Positions 8,091-15,258 of a stretch of DNA of 27,870 bases are shown piece by piece (the first letter of the stretch is position 1; every line of letters begins with the position of its first letter). The DNA is from a virus, in IMG/VR virus record IMGVR_UViG_3300020595_000154, positions 1 through 27,870 of that record. One strand, given 5' to 3'. A program made the translations under genes and the position numbers. Under the pieces are notes generated by a model. It saw nothing but the letters and a program-made list of their open reading frames with translations, did not search any database and was not told the DNA's origin.

Positions 8091-8621
8091 CTATGAATCA
8101 GTCTGTTGTACTACGATTGGAAATATGGTTGAACCCTTAGGAATTATATAGTTTGGGCTAAGGTCTTTAGTACGTTGTATTTCTATCCTATAAAGAGGGG
8201 TGTTTTCAAATATAGTACCATAATACCACATTTCACCTTCTTCATTAGCTTCCCAATAACCTCCTTGTTGTTTGTCTCTATATCGAATATTAGATTCTGA
8301 TTTTTGGGGGTCATTTTCAAAATAAACCCTTTTAATATTAAGATTTGGGAATTTAGTTTTTAAATAATATTCGGATTTATGTAAAAATTCATTATTACAA
8401 AATTCAATACCTGATATTATAGTACTGATGCCTTGGTTTAAGGTTTTAAGTAATTCTTTATAATTAACATCTGCTATAAATTCTTTATCTTGACCATCAT
8501 GAGTCCAAGTCATCCAATCATCGTAGATTTTATAATCTATAAAAGGGTGGGATTTATAATATTCTATTAAAGTACTTTTACCAGAACCCGGAAGACCAAT
8601 AATGAATATAACCTCTTGCAT
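8091..8621 (-). CDS. Small P-loop kinase, substrate unknown
   Basis: This 176-residue protein opens MQEVIFIIGLPGSGKSTLIEYY, a classic Walker A (GLPGSGKST, 9-17). KIYDDWMTW near 32-40 is probably the end of strand two with a substrate-binding acid pair. RVYFENDPQKSESNIRYRDKQQ near 99-120 places basic residues like the lid of gluconate, shikimate or polynucleotide kinases. It has no extra domain. It abuts the preceding gene (TAAATG) and ends with TAG before the 98-nt gap. Phages of this group carry several such kinases, and the substrate (nucleotide, sugar or RNA end) cannot be read from sequence. Confidence 0.85.
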   Translation of the reverse strand: MQEVIFIIGLPGSGKSTLIEYYKSHPFIDYKIYDDWMTWTHDGQDKEFIADVNYKELLKTLNQGISTIISGIEFCNNEFLHKSEYYLKTKFPNLNIKRVYFENDPQKSESNIRYRDKQQGGYWEANEEGEMWYYGTIFENTPLYRIEIQRTKDLSPNYIIPKGSTIFPIVVQQTDS

Positions 8622-8924
8622 TTAATCTAAATGTATTTTAAGTATTAAATTACCCGTGCCTTTTATAACACGGTGCCACTCATGGCGTTTTATGAATATA
8701 CGACTATTTAGTGAGGTAGGCAAATTATCCTCTAACTGGATTGCCCAGTCTGTCTCTCCTAAAATCTCGATTGTTCGGTCTTCATCATCTCGATGCCACA
8801 TTAACTCTATTGGGTCAATGTCGTCTCCGAATTCACGAATAATGTATTTGTCTGTAATCTCTAAATCGGTGTATGGTTTACCAGAACCCTCCGAAGTTTG
8901 ATTTGAGTCCGAGTAATTTTGCAT
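8622..8924 (-). CDS. Small conserved phage protein, cupin-like, unknown function
   Basis: I place the start at the ATG at 8924, giving about 100 residues beginning MQNYSDSNQTSEGSGKPYTD. A longer version from 9023 is open but would overlap the preceding gene by 146 nt; the conserved part begins only at YTDLEITDKY. Seen: MWHRDDEDRTIEI, WAIQLEDNLP and IFIKRHEWHRVIKGTGNLILKI, a beta-rich pattern with a late His pair. From memory, close relatives with the same WHRD...E.HR..KG layout are common in T4-like cyanophages and remain hypothetical. The His/Glu spacing suggests a small cupin-like barrel, with low certainty. Even with the shorter start it overlaps the upstream gene by 47 nt. Confidence 0.75.
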   Translation of the reverse strand: MQNYSDSNQTSEGSGKPYTDLEITDKYIIREFGDDIDPIELMWHRDDEDRTIEILGETDWAIQLEDNLPTSLNSRIFIKRHEWHRVIKGTGNLILKIHLD

Positions 8925-9501
8925 AACGTGGTAAGCGGCAAGACCAATATCCTGCTTTAGTTTTATCCTTCTTTTGAGCACATTTGTGACGTTTTGCAAA
9001 CGCGTTACGTGCTTTTTTATCATTGATTTTAGCTCTTAGACCACCTGAACCAAAACGTACTGTTTTGATTTTTTTGGTTTTAGGGTCTTTAACATAAACC
9101 TTATATGCTTTACCTCCTGAAGAGTCACGCATTGGTTTGTTTAATTTTTTATTGTTTTTCTTTTTCTTAGCTTCATCGATTTCACCTTCTGTTAATTCGA
9201 TAGGGAAATCTAATGGTACTTTTTGACCATCAACCACACCGAAATGACCCAAATCTGTTTCAGTTAATACCTCAAGATCATTGTCAGTTACCTCTAATAT
9301 ACCTCTACTGTATAAAGCGCGGGCTTCAGCCCATAATTCAAAATATTTTTGCGATCCAGCACGGTACACATGCTCTGTAAGGGGCATGTCGTTATCCATG
9401 TGGTATTTTAAACCTTCAGATAAGATTTCTTTTGGAGCTAAACTTTCGTTTAGCATTACTGGTTTTGAACCTCCACAATCATTACATCCGCAATCGCACA
9501 T
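8878..9501 (-). CDS. Basic structural-type protein with Cys-rich N-terminus
   Basis: This 207-residue protein has three parts. The N-terminus is MCDCGCNDCGG, four cysteines in the first nine residues, a possible metal site. The acidic middle (about 16-110) contains LNES and ILSEG, which resemble T4 head-protease sites. The basic C-terminus (about 120-207) contains LNKPMRDSSGGKAYKVYV, KTVRFGSGGL and FAKRHKC...AGYWSCRLPRYAKLLG. From memory this last block is a recurring module of marine T4-like phages, annotated as hypothetical or structural. Its two Cys and dense Lys/Arg could bind metal or nucleic acid. It follows the nuclease-like gene with one base between stop and start. Confidence 0.85.
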   Translation of the reverse strand: MCDCGCNDCGGSKPVMLNESLAPKEILSEGLKYHMDNDMPLTEHVYRAGSQKYFELWAEARALYSRGILEVTDNDLEVLTETDLGHFGVVDGQKVPLDFPIELTEGEIDEAKKKKNNKKLNKPMRDSSGGKAYKVYVKDPKTKKIKTVRFGSGGLRAKINDKKARNAFAKRHKCAQKKDKTKAGYWSCRLPRYAKLLGLKSNFGGFW

Positions 9502-9502
9502 A

Positions 9503-10624
9503 TTATTTCATTATTTCGTTATACGATAATTCTACTTTATCTCCTGTTAATTTACCATTTTTATACAGTAAGTTTTCAGGTTGTACTGTAGCTCTTAGAC
9601 CACCAGTGGCTTTACGTGTTGAATCATGTCTAATATTGAGTACAGGTTCTAAATTAAATGCTTCTACATCACTTAAATCTTCAATAATTTTTGAAACTTC
9701 AACTCTAACAGTATCACCTTCTTCACTAAAATCTTTTGGTGAATATGTTCTATAAATAACTACAGCATCATCTGAACCAAATATGATAGATTCTTCATCT
9801 TTTGAAGGTAGATCAGTTACAATAACACCTGTAACTTTTTTGCCTGTATCTTCATTATACATAACATTAATACCTTCTTTTTGGTTACCCAATTTATCAG
9901 TAAAAGGCCTAAATGTTAATTCGGGAGCAAAGTCACCCCTTTTAATTTTTTCGGATAATTTAGCAACTACATCTTTATATCTAGTATCGGAGCTTTCCCA
10001 GAAACCAGCATTGTCTTTTTTAATTGATATAGGATAGTCTTTATCACCTTTTAAAACAACATCTGCTTTTTTACCTCCAGCAACATCATATCCTACACCT
10101 ACAACATCTTTAATAGCTCTAGTAGCATAGTTTTTATTTGAACCAACAAATACTACATTTTTAGGACCATCTTCTAGATATTTTTTTAATTCGTTCTCTA
10201 AGATATCTTCATTTTCTGTACCGGCTGATGCTCTACCTTGGGCTCCTGTAGGTTTTAATAAAAATGTAGCACCTTTATATGTTATACCACCCATTGAGGA
10301 ACCTTTAGCATTTGGGTCAAATGTAAAATCTTCTAAAGCATCCATTTTTTGAGCATAATCAAAACGTTCTGCTCTAGGAACTAATACTTTATATCTATTA
10401 CCCGATACTTTAATAAAGTCTTCATCCTTAAATTCAAATTTATCTTTAAGAATTTCAACTCCTTCTTCAGCATCTGTAGCTTCAGATATTAATGTAAAAT
10501 TTTCACCTAATACTTCACTTAATAACGATTCTAACAAAGCAATATCCTGCTCATTATTCATGTCAGGATATCCCTTATCAAATTTATAAGCGTATTTTTG
10601 AAAAAATTTATCTAATACATCCAT
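9503..10624 (-). CDS. Putative nuclease-fold protein (degenerate PD-(D/E)XK-like)
   Basis: This is a 373-residue soluble protein. The central block (about 130-215) reads like a restriction-endonuclease fold: a helix with ENEDILENELKKYL, strand VVFVGSN, then GGKKADVVLKGDKDYPISIKKDNAGFW. That gives D188 on one strand and S200-I201-K202 on the next, i.e. D-x11-S-x-K where D-xn-(D/E)-x-K is expected. The Ser in place of the second acid means activity is uncertain, or that another residue supplies it. From memory, similar KADV...ISIKKDNA proteins occur in other marine T4-like phages. Its ATG overlaps the upstream stop as TAATG. Other possibilities are a DNA-binding structural protein or an inactive nuclease homologue. 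Confidence 0.8.
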   Translation of the reverse strand: MDVLDKFFQKYAYKFDKGYPDMNNEQDIALLESLLSEVLGENFTLISEATDAEEGVEILKDKFEFKDEDFIKVSGNRYKVLVPRAERFDYAQKMDALEDFTFDPNAKGSSMGGITYKGATFLLKPTGAQGRASAGTENEDILENELKKYLEDGPKNVVFVGSNKNYATRAIKDVVGVGYDVAGGKKADVVLKGDKDYPISIKKDNAGFWESSDTRYKDVVAKLSEKIKRGDFAPELTFRPFTDKLGNQKEGINVMYNEDTGKKVTGVIVTDLPSKDEESIIFGSDDAVVIYRTYSPKDFSEEGDTVRVEVSKIIEDLSDVEAFNLEPVLNIRHDSTRKATGGLRATVQPENLLYKNGKLTGDKVELSYNEIMK

Positions 10625-11130
10625 TATGCTTCTACGTCTGTTTCTGTATCTACTTCTACATCATCTCCACCAGCATCAACTGTTACATCAGTTGAGGTTT
10701 CTTCTGGGAAATCACCACCTGAACTGCCTGTATCGAATTCAGCAGCATCTTGGGTTCCTCCTATATCAGGAGCACCATATCTTAAAATACGAGCAATAGC
10801 GTTTTCAGCATTCTCTTGCTCGTTTAAGTTAAGTAAGTAATATTTTTTACCTTCAATCTCAGCAACAAATGTTCTAGGAGTATAAACTAAATAGAAATTT
10901 TCACCGTTTTTAAGGTTAATACGGAATGTAGTGGGTTTTGGAGCAACCCAATCAATTGATGCTACGAATAAATCAAATTGTGGACCTAATAGAGATACTA
11001 TTACGTCCTTCAATTCTGGGAATTTAGTTAATTCGTCATATTCGACTGCAGCTTGCTCTATGCTTACTCTATCTCTATAAACGGTTTTAACTAAGACCTT
11101 GATTTTATCTCTTAGTTCCTGTTTAGTCAT
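10624..11130 (-). CDS. Unknown protein with acidic C-terminal tail
   Basis: This 168-residue protein has an N-terminal helical segment (MTKQELRDKIKVLVKTVYRD), a compact beta-rich middle (about 60-112, FRINLKNGENFYLVYT and KKYYLLNLN), and a C-terminal tail from about 135 that is nearly all Asp, Glu, Thr, Val and Gly (ending VEVDTETDVEA). Similar acidic tails mark scaffold and core proteins of T4-like heads, but also many unrelated proteins. It is coupled on both sides by TAATG overlaps (450-residue gene before, nuclease-like gene after), suggesting the three are made together. Family not recognised. Confidence 0.85.
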   Translation of the reverse strand: MTKQELRDKIKVLVKTVYRDRVSIEQAAVEYDELTKFPELKDVIVSLLGPQFDLFVASIDWVAPKPTTFRINLKNGENFYLVYTPRTFVAEIEGKKYYLLNLNEQENAENAIARILRYGAPDIGGTQDAAEFDTGSSGGDFPEETSTDVTVDAGGDDVEVDTETDVEA

Positions 11131-12482
11131 TATCCTTTTTGTTTAGCAGTTGGACCTTTACCACCACCTTTGGCTTTATATGAAGCTACAGCACCAGCAA
11201 TTGCTTTAGCAGCTTTTTCTGATTTGCCTTGTTTTTTGATTTTGTTTACTAAAGCATCGTAATCTTCGCTTACTTCATCTTTAGCATCCATCTTCTTATC
11301 CCAATATCCTTTAGGTAAGCCTTCTTTGACACCTTCTCTTTTTTCTGCAAATGCAAGTAAATCGTATGCTCTACCAATTGCATCTGATAATTCGTTATGA
11401 GCTCTATCTTCATTACCCATAGCAGCTAAATCGTATGCTCTACTTAAAGGATCATGCAATTCATCATCGCCTAAAACATTGTAGAAGTAAGCATCGTTGT
11501 CTTGTAAGTGCTTTTCAAGTTCAGTATCGTCCATATCTAAGCCCATTTCCATAGTTTGGATAGCGGCTTTAATATCGTTGATTGAACCTAGTGACCAAGT
11601 ACCTTCTTTAACAGGTTTTTTATCTTTTTTATCTTTAACCCCATAAGCTTTTTTAACAGCATCTCCATAGGCCTTTATAGATTTATCATCAAACTCATCA
11701 ATTGCCTCTGTGTCTTGAGCTACATCTACCATAACATCGATTTGTGGTTCGTTAACCTCAAAATCTAGGTAATGTTTAGCTGAAACCAGCATGTCTTTAG
11801 ATTTGATGATTTTGGCTTGCCACCAGTGTGGGAAATCTACTTCACCTTTACCTTCAAACTCATCTACCATTTGATAAAGTTCCATAGCGTATTTTCCAAT
11901 ACGGTATAGGTCAGCTTTTAGCATGTGTGGTTCGTTGTCTTGATGACCTAAATCTAAATCTTCTTTGAAGACATCATTAACATCATCTGCACTTAAATCA
12001 GCAAATTTAGTGTTATCTAAAACACCTTCGAAATCTTCAGGATCTAAAAATTCTTCTCCTACTAATTTGAATTCCTTATCTTTAGAGATTTTAGGCATTT
12101 TATCCGCTACAGCAGCTGCATCATCGTCAGTGAATTCTTCGCCTCTACCAATCTTATCGCTAGCAGCTTTTTCAGTAGCATCTACTTCGCCTATATTTTT
12201 TTCGATAGCAGCTCCACGTTTTTTTTCGTAGTCCGAAAGTTTACCGTCTTTATTTAAGTCGGCTTTCTTTGGGTTTTGAAGAGCATCTTTTACTAACTCT
12301 TTGATTTTATCTTGATCCATTCCTTCTGATTTCTTTTTTGCTAAATTAGTAGCGCGACCATACATTACTGCTTCCGCATCCTTACCATATTTCTGAACTA
12401 GCGCACGTTTGTTATCCTTCATTTTCATGATGATATCTTCGCGTTTAGCTAATTCAGATTTGGTAAGTTTACGTTCGTTCAT
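11130..12482 (-). CDS. Charged protein with EF-hand-like loop, unknown function
   Basis: This 450-residue, very polar protein is rich in Lys, Asp, Glu and Ala. The N-terminus has MNERKLTKSELAKREDIIMK and KYGKDAEAVMYGRATNLAKK (31-50), a segment I associate with hypothetical proteins of marine T4-like phages. Residues 75-86, DLNKDGKLSDYE, fit an EF-hand calcium loop at every ligand position (D1, N3, D5, L8, E12). Only one loop is visible. The centre (about 170-270) and a second block (about 295-385) look helical, and the Gly/Lys-rich C-terminus (KAKGGGKGPTAKQKG) may contact nucleic acid. It starts 3 nt after the H1-like gene. A role as internal head protein is a guess from context. Confidence 0.85.
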   Translation of the reverse strand: MNERKLTKSELAKREDIIMKMKDNKRALVQKYGKDAEAVMYGRATNLAKKKSEGMDQDKIKELVKDALQNPKKADLNKDGKLSDYEKKRGAAIEKNIGEVDATEKAASDKIGRGEEFTDDDAAAVADKMPKISKDKEFKLVGEEFLDPEDFEGVLDNTKFADLSADDVNDVFKEDLDLGHQDNEPHMLKADLYRIGKYAMELYQMVDEFEGKGEVDFPHWWQAKIIKSKDMLVSAKHYLDFEVNEPQIDVMVDVAQDTEAIDEFDDKSIKAYGDAVKKAYGVKDKKDKKPVKEGTWSLGSINDIKAAIQTMEMGLDMDDTELEKHLQDNDAYFYNVLGDDELHDPLSRAYDLAAMGNEDRAHNELSDAIGRAYDLLAFAEKREGVKEGLPKGYWDKKMDAKDEVSEDYDALVNKIKKQGKSEKAAKAIAGAVASYKAKGGGKGPTAKQKG

Positions 12483-12485
12483 GTC

Positions 12486-12656
12486 TTACTTTTTATCTTC
12501 AGCAACTGAGGCTTTACGATATTCAGAAATCAGTTTTTTGATTCCACCTAATGCTTTACGAGCTCTACCATGAGCTGCTTTAGAAGTACCTGCGTGCTCC
12601 ATTGTAAATGATTCGTATAATGCGTCTAGTTGTTCTTTTAATTCTTGAGTGTTCAT
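12486..12656 (-). CDS. Histone H1-like (Hc1-type) small basic protein
   Basis: This 56-residue frame runs from ATG at 12656 to TAA at 12486. It starts MNTQELKEQLDALYESFTME and continues through GTSKAAHGRARKALGGIKKL to ISEYRKASVAEDKK. The pattern K-A-A-x-x-R-A-R-K ... I-x-K-L-x-x-E-(F/Y)-R-K-x-S-V is what I recall for the Hc1-like histone H1 family of Bacteroidota, small DNA-binding proteins that compact the nucleoid. Length and order (helical acidic half, then basic half) agree. It has its own promoter-like motif 13 nt upstream and is followed after 3 nt by the EF-hand protein. It could condense phage DNA, act on the host nucleoid, or be packaged. Confidence 0.85.
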   Translation of the reverse strand: MNTQELKEQLDALYESFTMEHAGTSKAAHGRARKALGGIKKLISEYRKASVAEDKK

Positions 12657-12665
12657 AGCTTTTAT

Positions 12666-12678
12666 TATTTATAAATTA
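12666..12678 (-). promoter_or_regulatory. Variant promoter-like motif upstream of the H1-like gene
   Basis: The coding strand reads TAATTTATAAATA, a variant of the ATATTTATAAT motif, ending 9 nt before the ATG at 12656, inside a 22-nt gap. It also contains TATAAATA in the coding orientation (about 12673-12666), which would match the T4 late promoter directly. It is the only site of the nine for which that is true. Confidence 0.5.
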
Positions 12679-13878
12679 TTATTTGATTTTATTCCACATT
12701 GGGAATACTACTGATTCGTTAAGGTTTTCCTTAACTTCTTCGTCTTTAGCTTCTTCTAAACCCATTTCAGCTTCCATTTCAGTAGTGTTAACGTTTACAT
12801 CCATGTCATCCATTTCAGATACGTTTCCAGCTACGTGTGAACGAGTAAAGTAAGTAATTGTGTTGCCAATTTGATCCATTAATTTCTCATCACCAAAGGC
12901 TTGAGCAGCTTCTTGAGCTTTCATAAGTAAAGCTTGTACTTCTTCTACATCTTCGCTTTCGCCAGGCATTGAAGCTTTAATATCAACGTCTACTTCTGAT
13001 TCTTCGTCGTCAACTTTAACGTCTACATCTTTTTCGATATCAACATCGATGTCTTCGTTGTCTTCAACTTCAACATCTTCTGCTTCTGATACTTTCATGT
13101 CCTTTAACTTGTCTTCGATATCGTCTTTAGCGTCTTCGAATCCGTCTTTGTAGCCTTCTTGTTCAGCATCTGTACGAGCGTCTTCAAGCATAGCGGCTTT
13201 GATCATTTCTTTTAATTCTGATTTTTTCATTTTATTTGATTTAATTTCTTTAACTTCTTCTTCTTTAAGATCATAGTCTCTTATAATACCACCTAAGTAT
13301 AATTTAGCATCATCAGTTGACATTGCTCTAACTAATTCTCCAACTGCATTTTCAGCACCAAGAGAATCAATGATTTTTTCAGCCATATCAAATGCTTCAT
13401 CATCTAAAGTTTCTTTAATTTGTCCTAAAACTTCTTGCATGTAATCGTCTGTTTCTTTTCTACGTTCCATGTAGTCAGTATCTCCACCCATTTCAGCTTT
13501 TGATTGTTCAGCATCTAACATTGTAAGTTCACCTTGATCAGAGATAGTAGCTACTAAACCACCTTTTTCACTGTTTCTAACTTCATATCCACCTTCAATT
13601 GGTTTGATTCTAAACGAACCACCCCAACCTCTACCGGTACCATATTTAGCATCGTCTTCTGGGGTTTTTTCTGTTGCTTTAGTATCTAATTCGAATGAAT
13701 TTCCGTCTATATCACCTACGGTGTAGGCCATGTAAGTTGAAAATCTATCACCTTCAGCATCTTCTTCAGTAAAGGCATCAGCAATATATTGTGCTAAGAA
13801 CTTTACCTCTTGGCCATTAAGTTCTTCTTTTAATAGCTTACCTTCAGCTAAATATTTTGTTAAATCGAAATTGTTCAT
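12679..13878 (-). CDS. Acidic protein, possible scaffold or internal head protein
   Basis: This 399-residue protein falls into visible parts. The N-terminus MNNFDLTKYLAEGKLLKE resembles T4 capsid-targeting peptides, ending in L-A-E before a small residue. A compact domain follows to about 125, then a helical region to 210. At 217 MKKSELKEMIKAAMLED begins as if a second protein were fused. Residues 265-300 are almost pure Asp/Glu/Val repeats (DIDVDIEKDVDVKVDDEE). The end is ESVVFPMWNKIK. Overall very acidic, as expected of a scaffold/core protein that balances basic partners; several strongly basic proteins are encoded beside it. Family not recognised. It is alone between two promoter-like motifs. 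Confidence 0.85.
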   Translation of the reverse strand: MNNFDLTKYLAEGKLLKEELNGQEVKFLAQYIADAFTEEDAEGDRFSTYMAYTVGDIDGNSFELDTKATEKTPEDDAKYGTGRGWGGSFRIKPIEGGYEVRNSEKGGLVATISDQGELTMLDAEQSKAEMGGDTDYMERRKETDDYMQEVLGQIKETLDDEAFDMAEKIIDSLGAENAVGELVRAMSTDDAKLYLGGIIRDYDLKEEEVKEIKSNKMKKSELKEMIKAAMLEDARTDAEQEGYKDGFEDAKDDIEDKLKDMKVSEAEDVEVEDNEDIDVDIEKDVDVKVDDEESEVDVDIKASMPGESEDVEEVQALLMKAQEAAQAFGDEKLMDQIGNTITYFTRSHVAGNVSEMDDMDVNVNTTEMEAEMGLEEAKDEEVKENLNESVVFPMWNKIK

Positions 13879-13900
13879 TATAATGTTTGTTTATAGCTAT

Positions 13901-13913
13901 ATGTGATAAATAT
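13901..13913 (-). promoter_or_regulatory. Variant promoter-like motif upstream of the acidic protein gene
   Basis: The coding strand reads ATATTTATCACAT, sharing the first eight bases of the common motif but not the AAT. It ends 22 nt before the ATG at 13878, farther than at the other sites. A second A/T element, TAGCTATAA, lies about 13 nt before the ATG, so the true promoter could be either. The gap is 37 nt. Confidence 0.4.
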
Positions 13914-13915
13914 GG

Positions 13916-14209
13916 TTATTTTTTGGACTGATACGTTCCTTTCTTGTAGGACGCTTTTTTCGTGTTTTTTACAAATTGTTTTCCTTTTTTACCTCCCGCT
14001 TTTTTCTTGCGAGCTGATGCTGCTCTTTCTTTTTTAGTTAAGGATTGAGCTTTTTTCTTTGGTAGACAACGAGAAGGATTTTTCTTGTTCTTCATAGTAC
14101 CACAAGGGCCGGTAATATTACCAGCCGTATCTATTCGAACCCAGTTTTCTTTTTTAAACCAGTCGCGTAGTGATTCGTCTATGATTTCCTTTACTCTGTC
14201 TCGTGTCAT
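13916..14209 (-). CDS. Small strongly basic protein with two-cysteine motif
   Basis: This 97-residue protein has an amphipathic N-terminal helix (MTRDRVKEIIDESLRDWF) and a C-terminal two thirds built almost wholly of Lys, Arg, Ser, Ala and Gly. The centre has WVRIDTAGNITGPCGTMKNK and RCLPKKKAQSLTKKERAA. From memory this GPCGTMKN...RCLPK block is recurrent in T4-like marine phages and annotated as hypothetical. Its high positive charge suggests nucleic-acid contact or a packaged protein. The start overlaps the stop of the preceding gene (TAATG). A related two-Cys basic tail occurs at the end of that preceding gene, and another at the end of the 207-residue protein at 8878. Confidence 0.85.
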   Translation of the reverse strand: MTRDRVKEIIDESLRDWFKKENWVRIDTAGNITGPCGTMKNKKNPSRCLPKKKAQSLTKKERAASARKKKAGGKKGKQFVKNTKKASYKKGTYQSKK

Positions 14210-15258
14210 TACCCTTTCATTTGCCCTTTACACACCTTAACAGCGCGGCCTGAGAGGTAAGCAGATGATTTTTCACCAGCTGCCATTCTTTTTTTACGGT
14301 ATGCTTTACCTTTTGCGCAAAGTTCCTCGTTTAGGTTTTTACCTAATTCAATGGTTTCCATTATTTCTTTAATCATACCACCAATATTAAATTGATTTAG
14401 ATTAACAGATTTAAAGTTACCATCTCCATCTTGCATTCTTAATACAGCATCATCTGAGGAGACTACTTTATATTCTTCGCCTTTATAATTAACTACTTTA
14501 CCTTGTAATTTAGCAAATACATCTTTAGCTATTTTTTCACCGTGACCTTTTTTAGGTTTAGATTCTTCAATCTGTTCGCTAGCAATCTTTTTGATCATGT
14601 CTTTAACTCGATCCATTGCTGTTTTAGCTGAGTCTTTAGCTTTATCTTGTGTTTTTTCGTCTTTATAGTAGATACCTGTGTTGTATTCTTCTAATTGGCT
14701 TCTTAATAATGATTTCCAACTAACCATTATTTCACCTACCCCTTTTATAAATTCAGGATTTTTTAAATCACCTTTAAATTTACTAAATAATGCTCTTAAA
14801 TCTTCTTTAAATTCAGCTACTGCTCCTGTTGGGTTGAATGGTTCTGAATCTAGATCTTCTGGTTCTCCTCTTCTAAAACCACTATAAGCTCCTTCTAATG
14901 TTTTAGGCTTTTTAACCCAGCTTTTCCATGTCTCATATTTTGGAGAAAATGGGGTATAATCAAGTGCTAATTGTAATTCTCTAGATTGGTCTTTAAGAGG
15001 GTAAATTCGAATAGCTTCCTCTTTATCTTCATCTACATAAAAAGTACCTCCAGGAAGTACGATAATATATGCACCTTCTGCTCCTAAAAATACTCCTTCG
15101 TTTGCGTGGTGTAAAACACCAGGTGCTTTAATGCCTGAGCCAAATGATTCTGTGTATTTTATTTCTGCTGGTTCTGTTAGAATAAAATCAGGAGAGCGTC
15201 TTGAATTTTCTTTTACTGGTTTAGAAAAGAATTCTTGTATTTGTTTTAAGTCTTCCAT
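14209..15258 (-). CDS. Unknown protein with basic two-cysteine C-terminus
   Basis: This is a 349-residue protein. The N-terminal half (about 35-110) looks beta-rich (GVLHHANEGVFLGAEGAYIIVLPGGTFYV in two pieces). The middle (150-240) is helical and charged. A small SH3-like strand pattern, VVNYKGEEYKVVSSDDAVLRM, lies near 255-275. The C-terminus (about 313-349) is LCAKGKAYRKKRMAAGEK followed by SSAYLSGRAVKVCKGQMKG, a basic two-Cys tail I recall from other marine T4-like phage proteins. The combination could be a structural protein with a DNA-binding tail. It is coupled by TAATG overlaps on both sides. Family not recognised as a whole. Confidence 0.85.
   Translation of the reverse strand: MEDLKQIQEFFSKPVKENSRRSPDFILTEPAEIKYTESFGSGIKAPGVLHHANEGVFLGAEGAYIIVLPGGTFYVDEDKEEAIRIYPLKDQSRELQLALDYTPFSPKYETWKSWVKKPKTLEGAYSGFRRGEPEDLDSEPFNPTGAVAEFKEDLRALFSKFKGDLKNPEFIKGVGEIMVSWKSLLRSQLEEYNTGIYYKDEKTQDKAKDSAKTAMDRVKDMIKKIASEQIEESKPKKGHGEKIAKDVFAKLQGKVVNYKGEEYKVVSSDDAVLRMQDGDGNFKSVNLNQFNIGGMIKEIMETIELGKNLNEELCAKGKAYRKKRMAAGEKSSAYLSGRAVKVCKGQMKG

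Noticed and set aside
8046-8105. Rho-independent terminator in the 98-nt gap (TGTGGGGCCACA, and GACTG...CAGTC at the end of the kinase gene)
   Set aside because: Stems are short or have tight loops, and neither is followed directly by a T-run in the direction of transcription.
8622-9023. Start of the cupin-like gene at 9023
   Set aside because: Would overlap the preceding gene by 146 nt, and the extra residues lack the conserved pattern; the ATG at 8924 is preferred.
9751-9758. TATAAATA inside the nuclease-like gene
   Set aside because: Isolated copy inside a coding region without the flanking bases of the gap motifs; expected by chance in AT-rich DNA.
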